Assembly (NCBI GenBank): GCA_022824305.1
Contig: JAJEAD010000076.1
Location: forward strand, 62,001 to 126,000
Source: Gammaproteobacteria bacterium
Lineage (GTDB): Bacteria; Pseudomonadota; Gammaproteobacteria; HK1
Direction: 5' to 3'
DNA length: 64,000 bases
The notes beneath the pieces are model-generated. The model was not told the DNA's origin. It saw only the letters and a program-made list of their open reading frames with translations, and did no database searches. Numbering within the stretch: position 1 is the stretch's first letter; each line of letters opens with the position of its first letter. Both the position numbers and the translations under genes were made by a program. This document shows positions 35,373 through 43,179 of the stretch, one piece after another.

Positions 35373-37415
35373 TCACAGGCGCTGACAGACCCGCGCCGCA
35401 TCCAGCATCGCGGCGTGCACGTTCCTGCTCGCCCAGGCGTCGCCCAGCCTGAACAGGGAGTAAGGACCGGACGGGTTGCGCTCGAGCGACTGCGCCCGGA
35501 ACGACGCGAGCGCATGGAGATCCGTTTCGCCCAGGTTGGACGAGTCCGGCTTCAACTCCTCGTAGAGCGCGTCGTTCGGCGACGTCCCGTAGTCTCCGAC
35601 GACCTGGTCGACCACCCGTTCCTCGACGTCGCCCGTGAAGACGTTGGCCAGCCGCGCCACCAGCTCGTTGCCCGAGCGCCTGATTTCGCAGAGGCGCAGA
35701 TCGGTCGTCATCCGGACCCCCGCCCCGTAGAGCCCGGTCATGTGGGCGGCGATGTTGATGACTCCCACCTCCGCCCCGTGCACACGATCCGGCGTGACGA
35801 GCTCGACCTTCGAGCCCCTCCGGGCGATGAACTCCGCCGTGGACAGCCCGGCGTGCGCACCGGCCTCGTCGAAGAGCAGCACGTCCTTTCCCGGCTCCAC
35901 CTGACCGCTCAACAGGTCCCAGGTGGTCAACGCGTGCTCGGCCCCGACGAAGTGGCCCACCTCGGGCAGGCCACCGGTGGCGGCTATCACCACCTCCGGG
36001 TCGCCCTCCCGAACTTCGTCGGCGCTCACGAGCCGGTTGAGACGCAGGTCCACGCCGAGCCTCTCGACCTCTCCGGCCAGCCAGTCGACGATGCTGCCGA
36101 GATCACGGCGCCACGTGCCCCTGGAGGCGAGCAGAAGCTGGCCACCGAGCCGGGAGCCGGCTTCGAAGAGCGTAACCTCGTGACCCCGCGCCGCGGCAAT
36201 CCGTGCGCTCTCGAGTCCCGCGGGCCCACCGCCAATGACCGCAACCCGCCGCACCCCGGCCCCGCTCCTCACGATGGCCTGGTCGAGATACTGCTCGCGG
36301 CTCGTCGCCACGTTGTGCAGGCACAGCGCTTCGTGCCCGGTTGACACCCGATCGACGCAGTACGACGCCCCTACGCAGGGGCGGATCTCCGCCTCGCGCC
36401 CCTCGCGCAGCTTGATGACGTGGTGCGGGTCGGCGATGAACGCGCGGGTCATGCCCACCAGGTCGACGAAACCGTTCTCCACCGCGTAGGCAGCGGTGGC
36501 GGCGTCGCTGATGCGCGTCGCGTGCAGAAGCGGGACATCGACCTGCTCCTTGACCGCCCTCGCGACCGCCAGGTAGGGCGCCCCCGGTGCGCGCATGCTC
36601 GGATACATGTCGTGAGTGGACTTGTAGTCGGACGAATGGCCGCCCACGACGCTCACGAAGTCAACGAGCCCGGTAGCGACGTGCCGCCGGGCGATCTCCG
36701 ACATCTCTGCGTTGTCCAGGCCGCCCTCGCTCATCTCGTCGGCCGACAGCCGGATGCCGACGACATAGTCGTCACCCACCTCCGCCCGGACCCGCTCCAG
36801 GAGATCGAGCCCGAAACGCATGCGGTTGGCGAGGCTCCCGCCGTACTCGTCGCCTCGGACATTGGTGAGCGGTGACCAGAACTGGCCGATGATGCCGGTC
36901 GGAATGCAGGAGATCTCCACCCCGTCCACTCCGCCGTCCCGAACCCGCCGCGCGGCTCGGGCGAAGTCATCGGCAATCCTGCGCAAGTCCCGTGGCTCCA
37001 GCACCGCCGGGAAGGCCCGATGCTTGAGCTCGCGCCGGCCGGAAGCGCCGAAGGCCGGAATCCAGTTGGCGATGTCGTACCTCTCCCGCCGCCCGCCGTG
37101 GGTGAGTTGCGCGGTGCACGCCGCGCCGTGCCGGTGAATCGCATCGGCCATGCGCTGCAGATCGGGGACGACCGCGTCCGTCGTCGCGTCGAGCTGGCCG
37201 TAGTAGTAGCAGTTTTCGATGGAGACGCTGGTGGCGCTGGCGAACTGCACCAGTCCCACGCCGCCCCTGGCCTTTTCCGCTTCGTAGCGCAGATAGCGCT
37301 CGGTGACCCGCCCCCGCGCCGCGTAGCCGGGCTGGTGGGACGTGCTGACGAAGCGATTCGGTATGGTGACGCCCTTGATCGTGAGCGGCTGAAACAGCAC
37401 TTCATGTGTCGCCAT
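35373..37415 (-). CDS. NADH:flavin oxidoreductase / N-demethylase-like (OYE fused to FAD/NAD domains)
   Basis: A 680-residue enzyme of the 2,4-dienoyl-CoA reductase/trimethylamine dehydrogenase family. Residues 1-345 form an FMN TIM barrel ('AQLTHGGRRERYD', 'GVEISCIPTGIIGQFWSP'). An Fe-S loop has C347, C353 and C365, but Ala350 stands where the second cysteine is usual. From about 388 it has FAD/NAD domains ('VAVIGGGPAGLESARIAAARG'). Several members demethylate N-methylated amino acids. ATG 37415 has GGGAG 6 nt upstream. It is divergent from the BCCP operon. Confidence 0.88.
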   Translation of the reverse strand: MATHEVLFQPLTIKGVTIPNRFVSTSHQPGYAARGRVTERYLRYEAEKARGGVGLVQFASATSVSIENCYYYGQLDATTDAVVPDLQRMADAIHRHGAACTAQLTHGGRRERYDIANWIPAFGASGRRELKHRAFPAVLEPRDLRRIADDFARAARRVRDGGVDGVEISCIPTGIIGQFWSPLTNVRGDEYGGSLANRMRFGLDLLERVRAEVGDDYVVGIRLSADEMSEGGLDNAEMSEIARRHVATGLVDFVSVVGGHSSDYKSTHDMYPSMRAPGAPYLAVARAVKEQVDVPLLHATRISDAATAAYAVENGFVDLVGMTRAFIADPHHVIKLREGREAEIRPCVGASYCVDRVSTGHEALCLHNVATSREQYLDQAIVRSGAGVRRVAVIGGGPAGLESARIAAARGHEVTLFEAGSRLGGQLLLASRGTWRRDLGSIVDWLAGEVERLGVDLRLNRLVSADEVREGDPEVVIAATGGLPEVGHFVGAEHALTTWDLLSGQVEPGKDVLLFDEAGAHAGLSTAEFIARRGSKVELVTPDRVHGAEVGVINIAAHMTGLYGAGVRMTTDLRLCEIRRSGNELVARLANVFTGDVEERVVDQVVGDYGTSPNDALYEELKPDSSNLGETDLHALASFRAQSLERNPSGPYSLFRLGDAWASRNVHAAMLDAARVCQRL

Positions 37416-37806
37416 CGTCATCTCCCGGTCTCTGGTCTGTCTTCCGGCGCGCGCGTGGCCGCTGCTCACCGCGTCTTCAAGTCCAATGGCGGGCGACCCG
37501 GCACCGGGACCGAAGAGAGGACCGCTTCCCGGTCCGCTGTCGAGCGCCCTCGGCGGCTCCGACCCGTCCGGACCGCGAACACCCGCGGAAGCAGGACGGG
37601 CGCGCCGCCCATCCTGGACCGCCCTGCTCCATTGTCCGACAATCAGGCGCCGAGCGCGAAGAGCACGATGAACTTTCCGACCAAGCTCCCCGGGATGATG
37701 CGAGTCGGGCCGGGACCAGGATGCGTCCCCATTTCCGCATGACTCGCACCGGCCTCTCGCGCGCCCCGGCATCCATGCTCAGAACCCGGGACGGGATTCG
37801 GCGGGG
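37416..37806. other. 391-bp divergent intergenic region without a gene
   Basis: This stretch separates the OYE-type gene (minus) from the BCCP operon (plus). I find no convincing coding region on either strand. It holds a perfect 13-bp palindrome at 37631-37643 and must contain both divergent promoters. The remainder is G+C-rich without clear repeats. Confidence 0.6.
37631..37643. promoter_or_regulatory. Perfect 13-bp palindrome, GntR/FCD-type operator candidate
   Basis: ATTGTC-C-GACAAT is a perfect inverted repeat and stands out in G+C-rich DNA. It fits the general GntR-family operator form TnGTnnnACnA. It lies near the middle of the 391-bp divergent region and could coordinate the OYE gene and the BCCP operon. 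No GntR gene is present in the window. Confidence 0.55.
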
Positions 37807-38271
37807 ATGAAGCTCGGCCCCGAGACGATTCGGGAGCTGCTCGCGCAGCTCGACGAGCACGGATGGGACGAGTTGCGCCTCGAGATTGCCGGCGAGCGGC
37901 TGGTGCTGCGCCGGCGCGCCGCGGGCGAAGCCGCGACGGGCATCCCCGTCTCGGCGAAGGCCGAGCCCGACCCTGAGTCACCGCCCAGCGGCGTCACGGC
38001 TCCACGGAGCGCGGACTCGGCAGGCCGGGTGATTCGCGCCGCCCACGTCGGCATATTCTGGCGCCGCCCGGATCCCGCTTCTCCGCCCTTCGTGCAGATC
38101 GGCGATCGGGTCGAGGCGGATACCACGGTAGGCCTGATCGAAGTGATGAAGCTCTTCACCCCCGCGCTCGCGGGACTGGCCGGCACCGTCGTGGAGACCC
38201 TGGCCGAGGACGGTCAGATGGTGGAGTTCGGGTCCGCGCTGTTCCGGCTGGACCCGGCCGCGCCGGCCTAG
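37807..38271 (+). CDS. Biotin carboxyl carrier protein-like subunit
   Basis: A 154-residue protein. Residues 1-37 match the N-terminal helical part of AccB-type carriers ('IRELLAQLDEHGWDELRLEI'), followed by a Pro/Ala linker. The biotinyl domain has Lys115 in 'EVMKLFTP' (usual form EAMKM/EVMKL), so it should be biotinylated by BirA. No biotin carboxylase gene is adjacent. It lies 2 nt before the carboxyltransferase-like gene and is the first gene of a six-gene operon. It may serve only the next gene product. Confidence 0.88.
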   Translation: MKLGPETIRELLAQLDEHGWDELRLEIAGERLVLRRRAAGEAATGIPVSAKAEPDPESPPSGVTAPRSADSAGRVIRAAHVGIFWRRPDPASPPFVQIGDRVEADTTVGLIEVMKLFTPALAGLAGTVVETLAEDGQMVEFGSALFRLDPAAPA

Positions 38272-38273
38272 TC

Positions 38274-39752
38274 ATGGCCGACATCGAGTTCATCGACACC
38301 ACGCTTCGCGACGGCCACCAGAGTCTCTGGGGGCTGCGCCTGCAGACCGGCATGGCCCTGCCCGTAGCCCCCCTCTTCGACGCGGTCGGCTACGAGGTCA
38401 TCGATCTCACCGGCAGCTCGATGATGGAGGTCCTGGTCCGGTACTGCCACGAGGATCCGTGGGAAGGGCTCGATCTCCTCATCGGACAGATGCCGAAGAG
38501 CCGCTTCCGGGCCGGGATGCGCTCGAACGGGATCGTCACCTTCTCCGTCACGCCCGACGCCCTGATGGACCTGTGGATTCGGACCCTGTGCAGACACGGC
38601 ATCGACACCTTCTGGATATACGACGTGCTGCACTACAACATCGACAAGACCCACCGGCTGGCACGGATCGCGAAGGAGCACGACGCGATGGTGGTGGCCG
38701 CGTTGATGTTCACCTCGAGCCCCGTGCACACCGACGCCTTCTACGCCGAGCGCGCCGCGCGCTACCGCGCGAGCGAGGACGTGGACCGAATCGTCATCTA
38801 CGACACCGGCGGAGTGCTGACGCCGGAGCGGGTGCGCACCCTGGTACCGGCCATCACCGCTCGCGTCCCCGGCACGACGCTCGAGATCCACTCCCACAAC
38901 GTGGTCGGCATGTCCCCCTCGAGCTATCTCGAGGCGATCGAGCAGGGCGTGCACGTCGTTCACACCTGCAACCCCCCGCTCGCGAACGGCCCTTCCCTTC
39001 CGTCGGTCGTCACCATGGCTCGAAACGTCGTTCATGCCGGGCACCGGCACCGGTTGGACGTCTCGCTGTTCGCACCCATTCGGGACCACCTGGAAGCGGT
39101 GGCAAAGAGGGCCGGATTTCCCCTCGGTGTTCCGAGCGAGTACGACCTGCGCTGCTACGAGCACCAGGTGCCGGGCGGAATGACCGGAACCTTCAGGAAT
39201 CAGCTCGCGCAGCACGGAATGTCCGAGCGTCTGGACGAGGTGCTGCGCGAGATCGCGGTGGTGCGTCGCGAACTCGGCTATCCCGGCATGGCGACTCCCT
39301 TCTCCCAACTCGTTGGCACCCTGGCGGTGCTCAACATCGTCACCGGTGAGCGCTACTCGGTCATTCCGGACGAGGTGATTCAGTATGCGGCCGGCCATTA
39401 CGGGGAGCCGGTCGCTCCGATCGAGCCGGACATCCTCGATCGGATCATGCAGGCGCCCAAGGCCGCCGCGATTGCGGGCGCGCAAGCGCCGCAACCCTCT
39501 CTCGATGAGCTTCGCGCGAAGCTCGGCCGTCATCTCTCCGACGAGGAGTTGATCCTGCACGCGCTGGTTCCTCGCTCGGACATCGAGAAAATGCACCGCG
39601 CGGGACCGGTCGCGCGCCACTACGAGACGCTTGCTTCGAGCGAAGTCGATCAGGTCAAGGCACTGATGCGCACCACCGGCGTCGACCACCTGGAGCTCGC
39701 CACGGCGGAGTTCTCGCTCACGCTGAAGCGCCACCGCGAGGAGAACGCGTGA
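38274..39752 (+). CDS. Carboxyltransferase-like protein (PycB/OadA family) lacking key catalytic residues
   Basis: A 492-residue protein. It has the HMGL-like TIM barrel 'FIDTTLRDGHQSLWG' (Asp8 metal ligand) and the HxH pair H206/H208. The conserved carboxylase tail follows ('LGRHLSDEELILHAL'). Canonical members have a carboxylated lysine in 'IKDMAG'; here the segment is 'VIYDTGG' with Tyr176. The catalytic threonine region reads 'NGPSLPS' with Pro240. Normal biotin-dependent carboxyl transfer is therefore doubtful. The last 30 residues resemble the N-terminal segment of BCCPs. It overlaps the next gene. Confidence 0.75.
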   Translation: MADIEFIDTTLRDGHQSLWGLRLQTGMALPVAPLFDAVGYEVIDLTGSSMMEVLVRYCHEDPWEGLDLLIGQMPKSRFRAGMRSNGIVTFSVTPDALMDLWIRTLCRHGIDTFWIYDVLHYNIDKTHRLARIAKEHDAMVVAALMFTSSPVHTDAFYAERAARYRASEDVDRIVIYDTGGVLTPERVRTLVPAITARVPGTTLEIHSHNVVGMSPSSYLEAIEQGVHVVHTCNPPLANGPSLPSVVTMARNVVHAGHRHRLDVSLFAPIRDHLEAVAKRAGFPLGVPSEYDLRCYEHQVPGGMTGTFRNQLAQHGMSERLDEVLREIAVVRRELGYPGMATPFSQLVGTLAVLNIVTGERYSVIPDEVIQYAAGHYGEPVAPIEPDILDRIMQAPKAAAIAGAQAPQPSLDELRAKLGRHLSDEELILHALVPRSDIEKMHRAGPVARHYETLASSEVDQVKALMRTTGVDHLELATAEFSLTLKRHREENA

Positions 39753-40753
39753 AGCCCGACTGCTTCGAGCGCCGCCACGAGGCGAGGCTGCGCCCGCACT
39801 GGAACGCGCACGAAACCCGGGAATACATCCGCACCCTCGCGTGCTGGGAAGGCGAGATCGAGATCCGGCAGCACTTCGGGGGGCTCCGGAACCGCACCTA
39901 CTTCGCCACCGATGCCGACGGCCGGAAGTACGCCGTTCGTTGCGGTTTCGACGAAGGACGGGTGCGCCAGGCGAGCAGCGCGGCCTGCGCTCGGGCGGCG
40001 GCGAGCCTGCGCGTCAGCCCTGCGGTGCGCTACGTGGAGCCCAACGTCCTCATCACCGACTTCATCGACGGTCCGAAGGTGACTCGCGAAGCGCTCGAGG
40101 ACCCGGACCTGATGGCGCACGTCATCGAGCGGCTGAAAGTGTTGCACCGCAATCCGCAGGCGGTGACGGAGAGCGTGAACTACTCCTGGACCTTCCACAC
40201 CGTGAGGCGCTATCTCGATATCGTCGAGAAGCGCGGGACCCGGGAAGACTGGCGGGAAGATCTGCCGCGGCTGCGGGAAGTGGTCGAGCGGCTGGAGCGC
40301 GCGATCGGACCCTACCACCCGACCTTTACCCACAACGACACCGCGTACGTCAACCTGATCTTCGGCGGCGACGGGCAGGTCTATCTGCTCGACTGGGACG
40401 GCGGGGGCTTTGGCCACCCGGCAGGCGAGCTCGGCGAAATGCTGATGTGGCTCGATTCCGACGAGGCGATGGACCGCCACGCGCTCAGGTGCTACTTCGG
40501 CGGACTGAGCGAGTCGGACATGGAGACGAAGCTCCACGAGCACCGCGCCTTCAAGATCATCGCTGCCCTGCGCCTGGTGACCGAGTGCATGGAGATCGAG
40601 CTGAACCGCAACCGGTACCTGAGCGAGGAGGAGATGCGCATCGGGATGCAGGCCTTCTTCGGGGATCAGGAGCCCAGGATCACCGGGCTGATCGACATGC
40701 TCTACCCCGTATTCGAAGGGTTGTGGGCGAAACACCGAGACGAGTATCCATAG
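39749..40753 (+). CDS. Aminoglycoside/choline kinase-like phosphotransferase
   Basis: A 334-residue protein with an APH/ChoK fold. The catalytic loop reads 'HNDTAYVNLIF' (D197), and the metal-binding Asp lies in 'LLDWDGGGFGHP' (D215). These motifs fit phosphotransferases acting on small alcohols or amines such as choline, ethanolamine or homoserine. The GTG start at 39749 overlaps the stop of the carboxyltransferase-like gene (GTGA), so production is coupled. A role in modifying the pathway substrate is more likely than antibiotic resistance, given the context. Confidence 0.8.
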   Translation: MKPDCFERRHEARLRPHWNAHETREYIRTLACWEGEIEIRQHFGGLRNRTYFATDADGRKYAVRCGFDEGRVRQASSAACARAAASLRVSPAVRYVEPNVLITDFIDGPKVTREALEDPDLMAHVIERLKVLHRNPQAVTESVNYSWTFHTVRRYLDIVEKRGTREDWREDLPRLREVVERLERAIGPYHPTFTHNDTAYVNLIFGGDGQVYLLDWDGGGFGHPAGELGEMLMWLDSDEAMDRHALRCYFGGLSESDMETKLHEHRAFKIIAALRLVTECMEIELNRNRYLSEEEMRIGMQAFFGDQEPRITGLIDMLYPVFEGLWAKHRDEYP

Positions 40754-40797
40754 CGCCACGGACACCGCCCGGACCAGGTCGGAAGGAGAAGAGAACC

Positions 40798-41757
40798 ATG
40801 CCCTTTGCCAACAGGAAGATCGGACTCGGAGTCCCGCACTGGGAGCGGTCCGCCGCTCGCGGCACGCCGCGCGGAACCGACATGATGCGCTTCGTGAAGG
40901 CCGCGGAGGAGGTCGGCGCCGACTCGGTCTGGGTGACCGATCACCTCCTGGGGGAGCCCTACATCGACGGCCCCTCCTACAACACGAAGTTCTCGGAGGA
41001 CTGGAAGGGCTATCGAACCGGCTACTGGGAGTGCTGGACACTGCTCGCTGCATTCGCAGCGGTGACCGAACGCGTCGAGATCGGTTCGCTGGTATCGAAC
41101 ACCGGCTTCAGAAACCCGGGGCTTCTCGCCCGCATGGCCGACAACGTGGACGAGCTCAGCAAGGGCCGCGTGGTGCTCGGACTCGGGGCCGGCGATTACC
41201 CGAGCGAGCACCTGTTCTTCGGCTATCCCTGGGAGCGCCGCATCAGCCGCTTCGAGGAAGCGCTCCAGATCATCCGTCCCCTGATGCGCGGCGAGGAGGT
41301 CACCTTCGACGGTGAGTTCTACCGGACTCACGAGGCGAAGCTGGTGCCGAAGGGTGGCCGCCCCGAAGGTCCCCCCATCCTGATCGGGATGCTCATGGGC
41401 GGCCCCCGAATGTCCCGCCTCGTGGCGCAGTACGCCGATGTCTGGAACTGCTGGCTCCATCAAGTGGACAGCCGGCTCATCCGCTACGAGGAGGCGCGCG
41501 AGCGCATCGTCGCCGCGTGCGAGAAGCACGGCCGGGACCCGGCAACGCTCGGCAAGAACGTCTCGGTCAGCGTCTGCCTGCCGGGACACAGCGTGTACAC
41601 CGAGGACAGCCCGGTCATCGGCGGCAGCATCGATGAGATCGTCGACAATCTCGGCGCCTGGCTGGAGGCCGATCTCGATCACATCAACGCGTGGCTGGAG
41701 CCCTCCACCCTGGAAGGCATCGAAGGATTCTCCCGGGTGCTCGAGCAACTCCGATAG
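40798..41757 (+). CDS. LLM-class flavin-dependent oxidoreductase
   Basis: A 319-residue luciferase-like protein with 'GADSVWVTDHLLGEPY', 'ERVEIGSLVSNTGFRNPGLLARMADNVDELS' (read in parts), 'GRVVLGLGAGDY' and 'RISRFEEALQIIRPLM'. It is related in layout to the one at 3027 but not a close copy. A strong GGAAGGAG precedes the ATG. It lies in the operon 44 bp after the phosphotransferase. Its flavin (FMN or F420) and substrate are unknown. Confidence 0.87.
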   Translation: MPFANRKIGLGVPHWERSAARGTPRGTDMMRFVKAAEEVGADSVWVTDHLLGEPYIDGPSYNTKFSEDWKGYRTGYWECWTLLAAFAAVTERVEIGSLVSNTGFRNPGLLARMADNVDELSKGRVVLGLGAGDYPSEHLFFGYPWERRISRFEEALQIIRPLMRGEEVTFDGEFYRTHEAKLVPKGGRPEGPPILIGMLMGGPRMSRLVAQYADVWNCWLHQVDSRLIRYEEARERIVAACEKHGRDPATLGKNVSVSVCLPGHSVYTEDSPVIGGSIDEIVDNLGAWLEADLDHINAWLEPSTLEGIEGFSRVLEQLR

Positions 41758-41790
41758 CGCCGTGTTGCGCGGGACCACGCCGCGGTGACG

Positions 41791-43065
41791 ATGATTGCCG
41801 AGCCCTTCTGGTGGGATTCGGCGGCTCCGGTGCGTGGCGACGGGGTGCTCCCCGCCCGGGCCGATGTCGCTGTGATCGGCGGGGGGCTGACCGGGCTCAG
41901 CGCCGCGCTGACGCTGAGCCGCGGCGGCCTGGACGTCGTCGTCATCGACGGCGCGGCGCTCGGCGCCGGCGCCAGCACGCGCAACGCGGGCTTTCTGAGC
42001 GCCGAGCTGCGACGCCCGCTCGCCGCGTTGATCGAGCGATTCGGCCGGGCGCGCGCCCTGGCCATCGCGCGCGAAGCGCGGCGCGCCGCCGCCTTCCTGA
42101 AGGCCCTGATCGACGAGGAGAACCTGGACTGCACGCTCCACATGAGCGGGCGCCTGGTCCTGGCGTGCCGTCCCCGTCACTACCATCGCCTGGCCGAAGA
42201 GGCGCGGCTCGAGTCCCGACTGCTCGGCGCGTCCGTCGAGATGATCCCGAGGGCCGAGCTCGAATCGGAAATCGGCAGCGACCTCTATCACGGGGCCAAG
42301 CTGCAAGCGCAGTGCGGCGTTCTCCACCCCGGTCAACTGCTCAGAGGTCTCGCGACGCGGGTGCGCGAAGCCGGTGCAACCCTGGTGAGCGACAACCCGG
42401 TGATGTCCGTGCGTGGTGCCCGCTCCCGGTTCCTGGTCACCACTCGGGCGGGAGAGGTGTCGGCCGGACGACTCGTCGTGGCTACCAACGGCTACTCCGG
42501 CCGCGCGGTCCCTTATCTCCGGCGCCGGCTGGTGTCGCTGGACGTGCACATGATCGCGACGGCCCGGCTCGCCCCGGATCGCATGCGCGCCCTGCTGCCG
42601 CAGGGAAGGGCCTGCATCGAGTCGAGCCGGATTCGCCGCTTCTTTCGCGCTTCGCCCGCTCACGACCGCCTCCTCTTCGGGGGGCGCGCTTCGCAACGGG
42701 CAAGCGTCGAACGCGCCCATCGCGAGCTCGCGTCCGCGATGCACGCCGTCTTCCCGCAGATCCGCGATGTCGCGCTGACCCACGTCTGGTCCGGGCGCAT
42801 CGCACTCACCGGCGATGGCCTGCCTCACGCCGGCGAACGAGACGGACTCCACTACGTGGCCGGGATGAACGGAGCCGGCATCGCCATGGGTCCCTACCTG
42901 GGGCATCAGGTTGCGCGGGGCATCCTGAAGGGCCGGAAGCCGGCGAGCCCCCTTCTGGGAACTGCCGGAACGAGAATTCCGGCGCTGGCCCCCTTGACGA
43001 GGCCGTTGGCGCCCCTGGTCGAGAGATACCATGCAATGCGCGACTGGATGGAGAGGCTGCGCTGA
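41791..43065 (+). CDS. FAD-dependent amine/D-amino acid oxidase-type oxidoreductase (DAO family)
   Basis: A 424-residue DAO-family flavoprotein, similar in layout to gamma-glutamylputrescine oxidase (PuuB) and sarcosine oxidase-like enzymes. The N-terminal 'PFWWDSAAP' is followed by the FAD motif 'VAVIGGGLTGLSAALTLSRGG', 'GASTRNAGFLS' and a C-terminal 'YVAGMNGAGIAMGPYLG'. It should oxidise a secondary or primary amine to an imine. ATG 41791 was chosen; an in-frame GTG at 41785 is possible. It lies 33 bp after the luciferase-like gene. Confidence 0.85.
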   Translation: MIAEPFWWDSAAPVRGDGVLPARADVAVIGGGLTGLSAALTLSRGGLDVVVIDGAALGAGASTRNAGFLSAELRRPLAALIERFGRARALAIAREARRAAAFLKALIDEENLDCTLHMSGRLVLACRPRHYHRLAEEARLESRLLGASVEMIPRAELESEIGSDLYHGAKLQAQCGVLHPGQLLRGLATRVREAGATLVSDNPVMSVRGARSRFLVTTRAGEVSAGRLVVATNGYSGRAVPYLRRRLVSLDVHMIATARLAPDRMRALLPQGRACIESSRIRRFFRASPAHDRLLFGGRASQRASVERAHRELASAMHAVFPQIRDVALTHVWSGRIALTGDGLPHAGERDGLHYVAGMNGAGIAMGPYLGHQVARGILKGRKPASPLLGTAGTRIPALAPLTRPLAPLVERYHAMRDWMERLR

Positions 43066-43179
43066 TGGCGGTCCGGCGCGGCAGGCGAGCGGCCCATAGG
43101 GGTCTCGGGAGCTGAATGATCCCTCCGCACTTCGAGATCGCGCGCCTCCGGCCGCCGGCGCCGGCGGGGTGAGGGAGCG

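Noticed and set aside
38274..39752. Annotation as pyruvate carboxylase subunit B or oxaloacetate decarboxylase
   Set aside because: The carboxylated lysine and the catalytic threonine positions are Tyr and Pro, and no biotin carboxylase or membrane decarboxylase subunit is present.
39749..40753. Aminoglycoside resistance gene
   Set aside because: The APH/ChoK fold is shared by many metabolic kinases. Overlap with a catabolic operon and the choline-kinase-like loop argue against a resistance role.
43065..43115. 16-codon open frame overlapping the DAO-type stop codon
   Set aside because: Too short, no ribosome-binding site beyond the coupled overlap and an arginine-rich product; probably chance.
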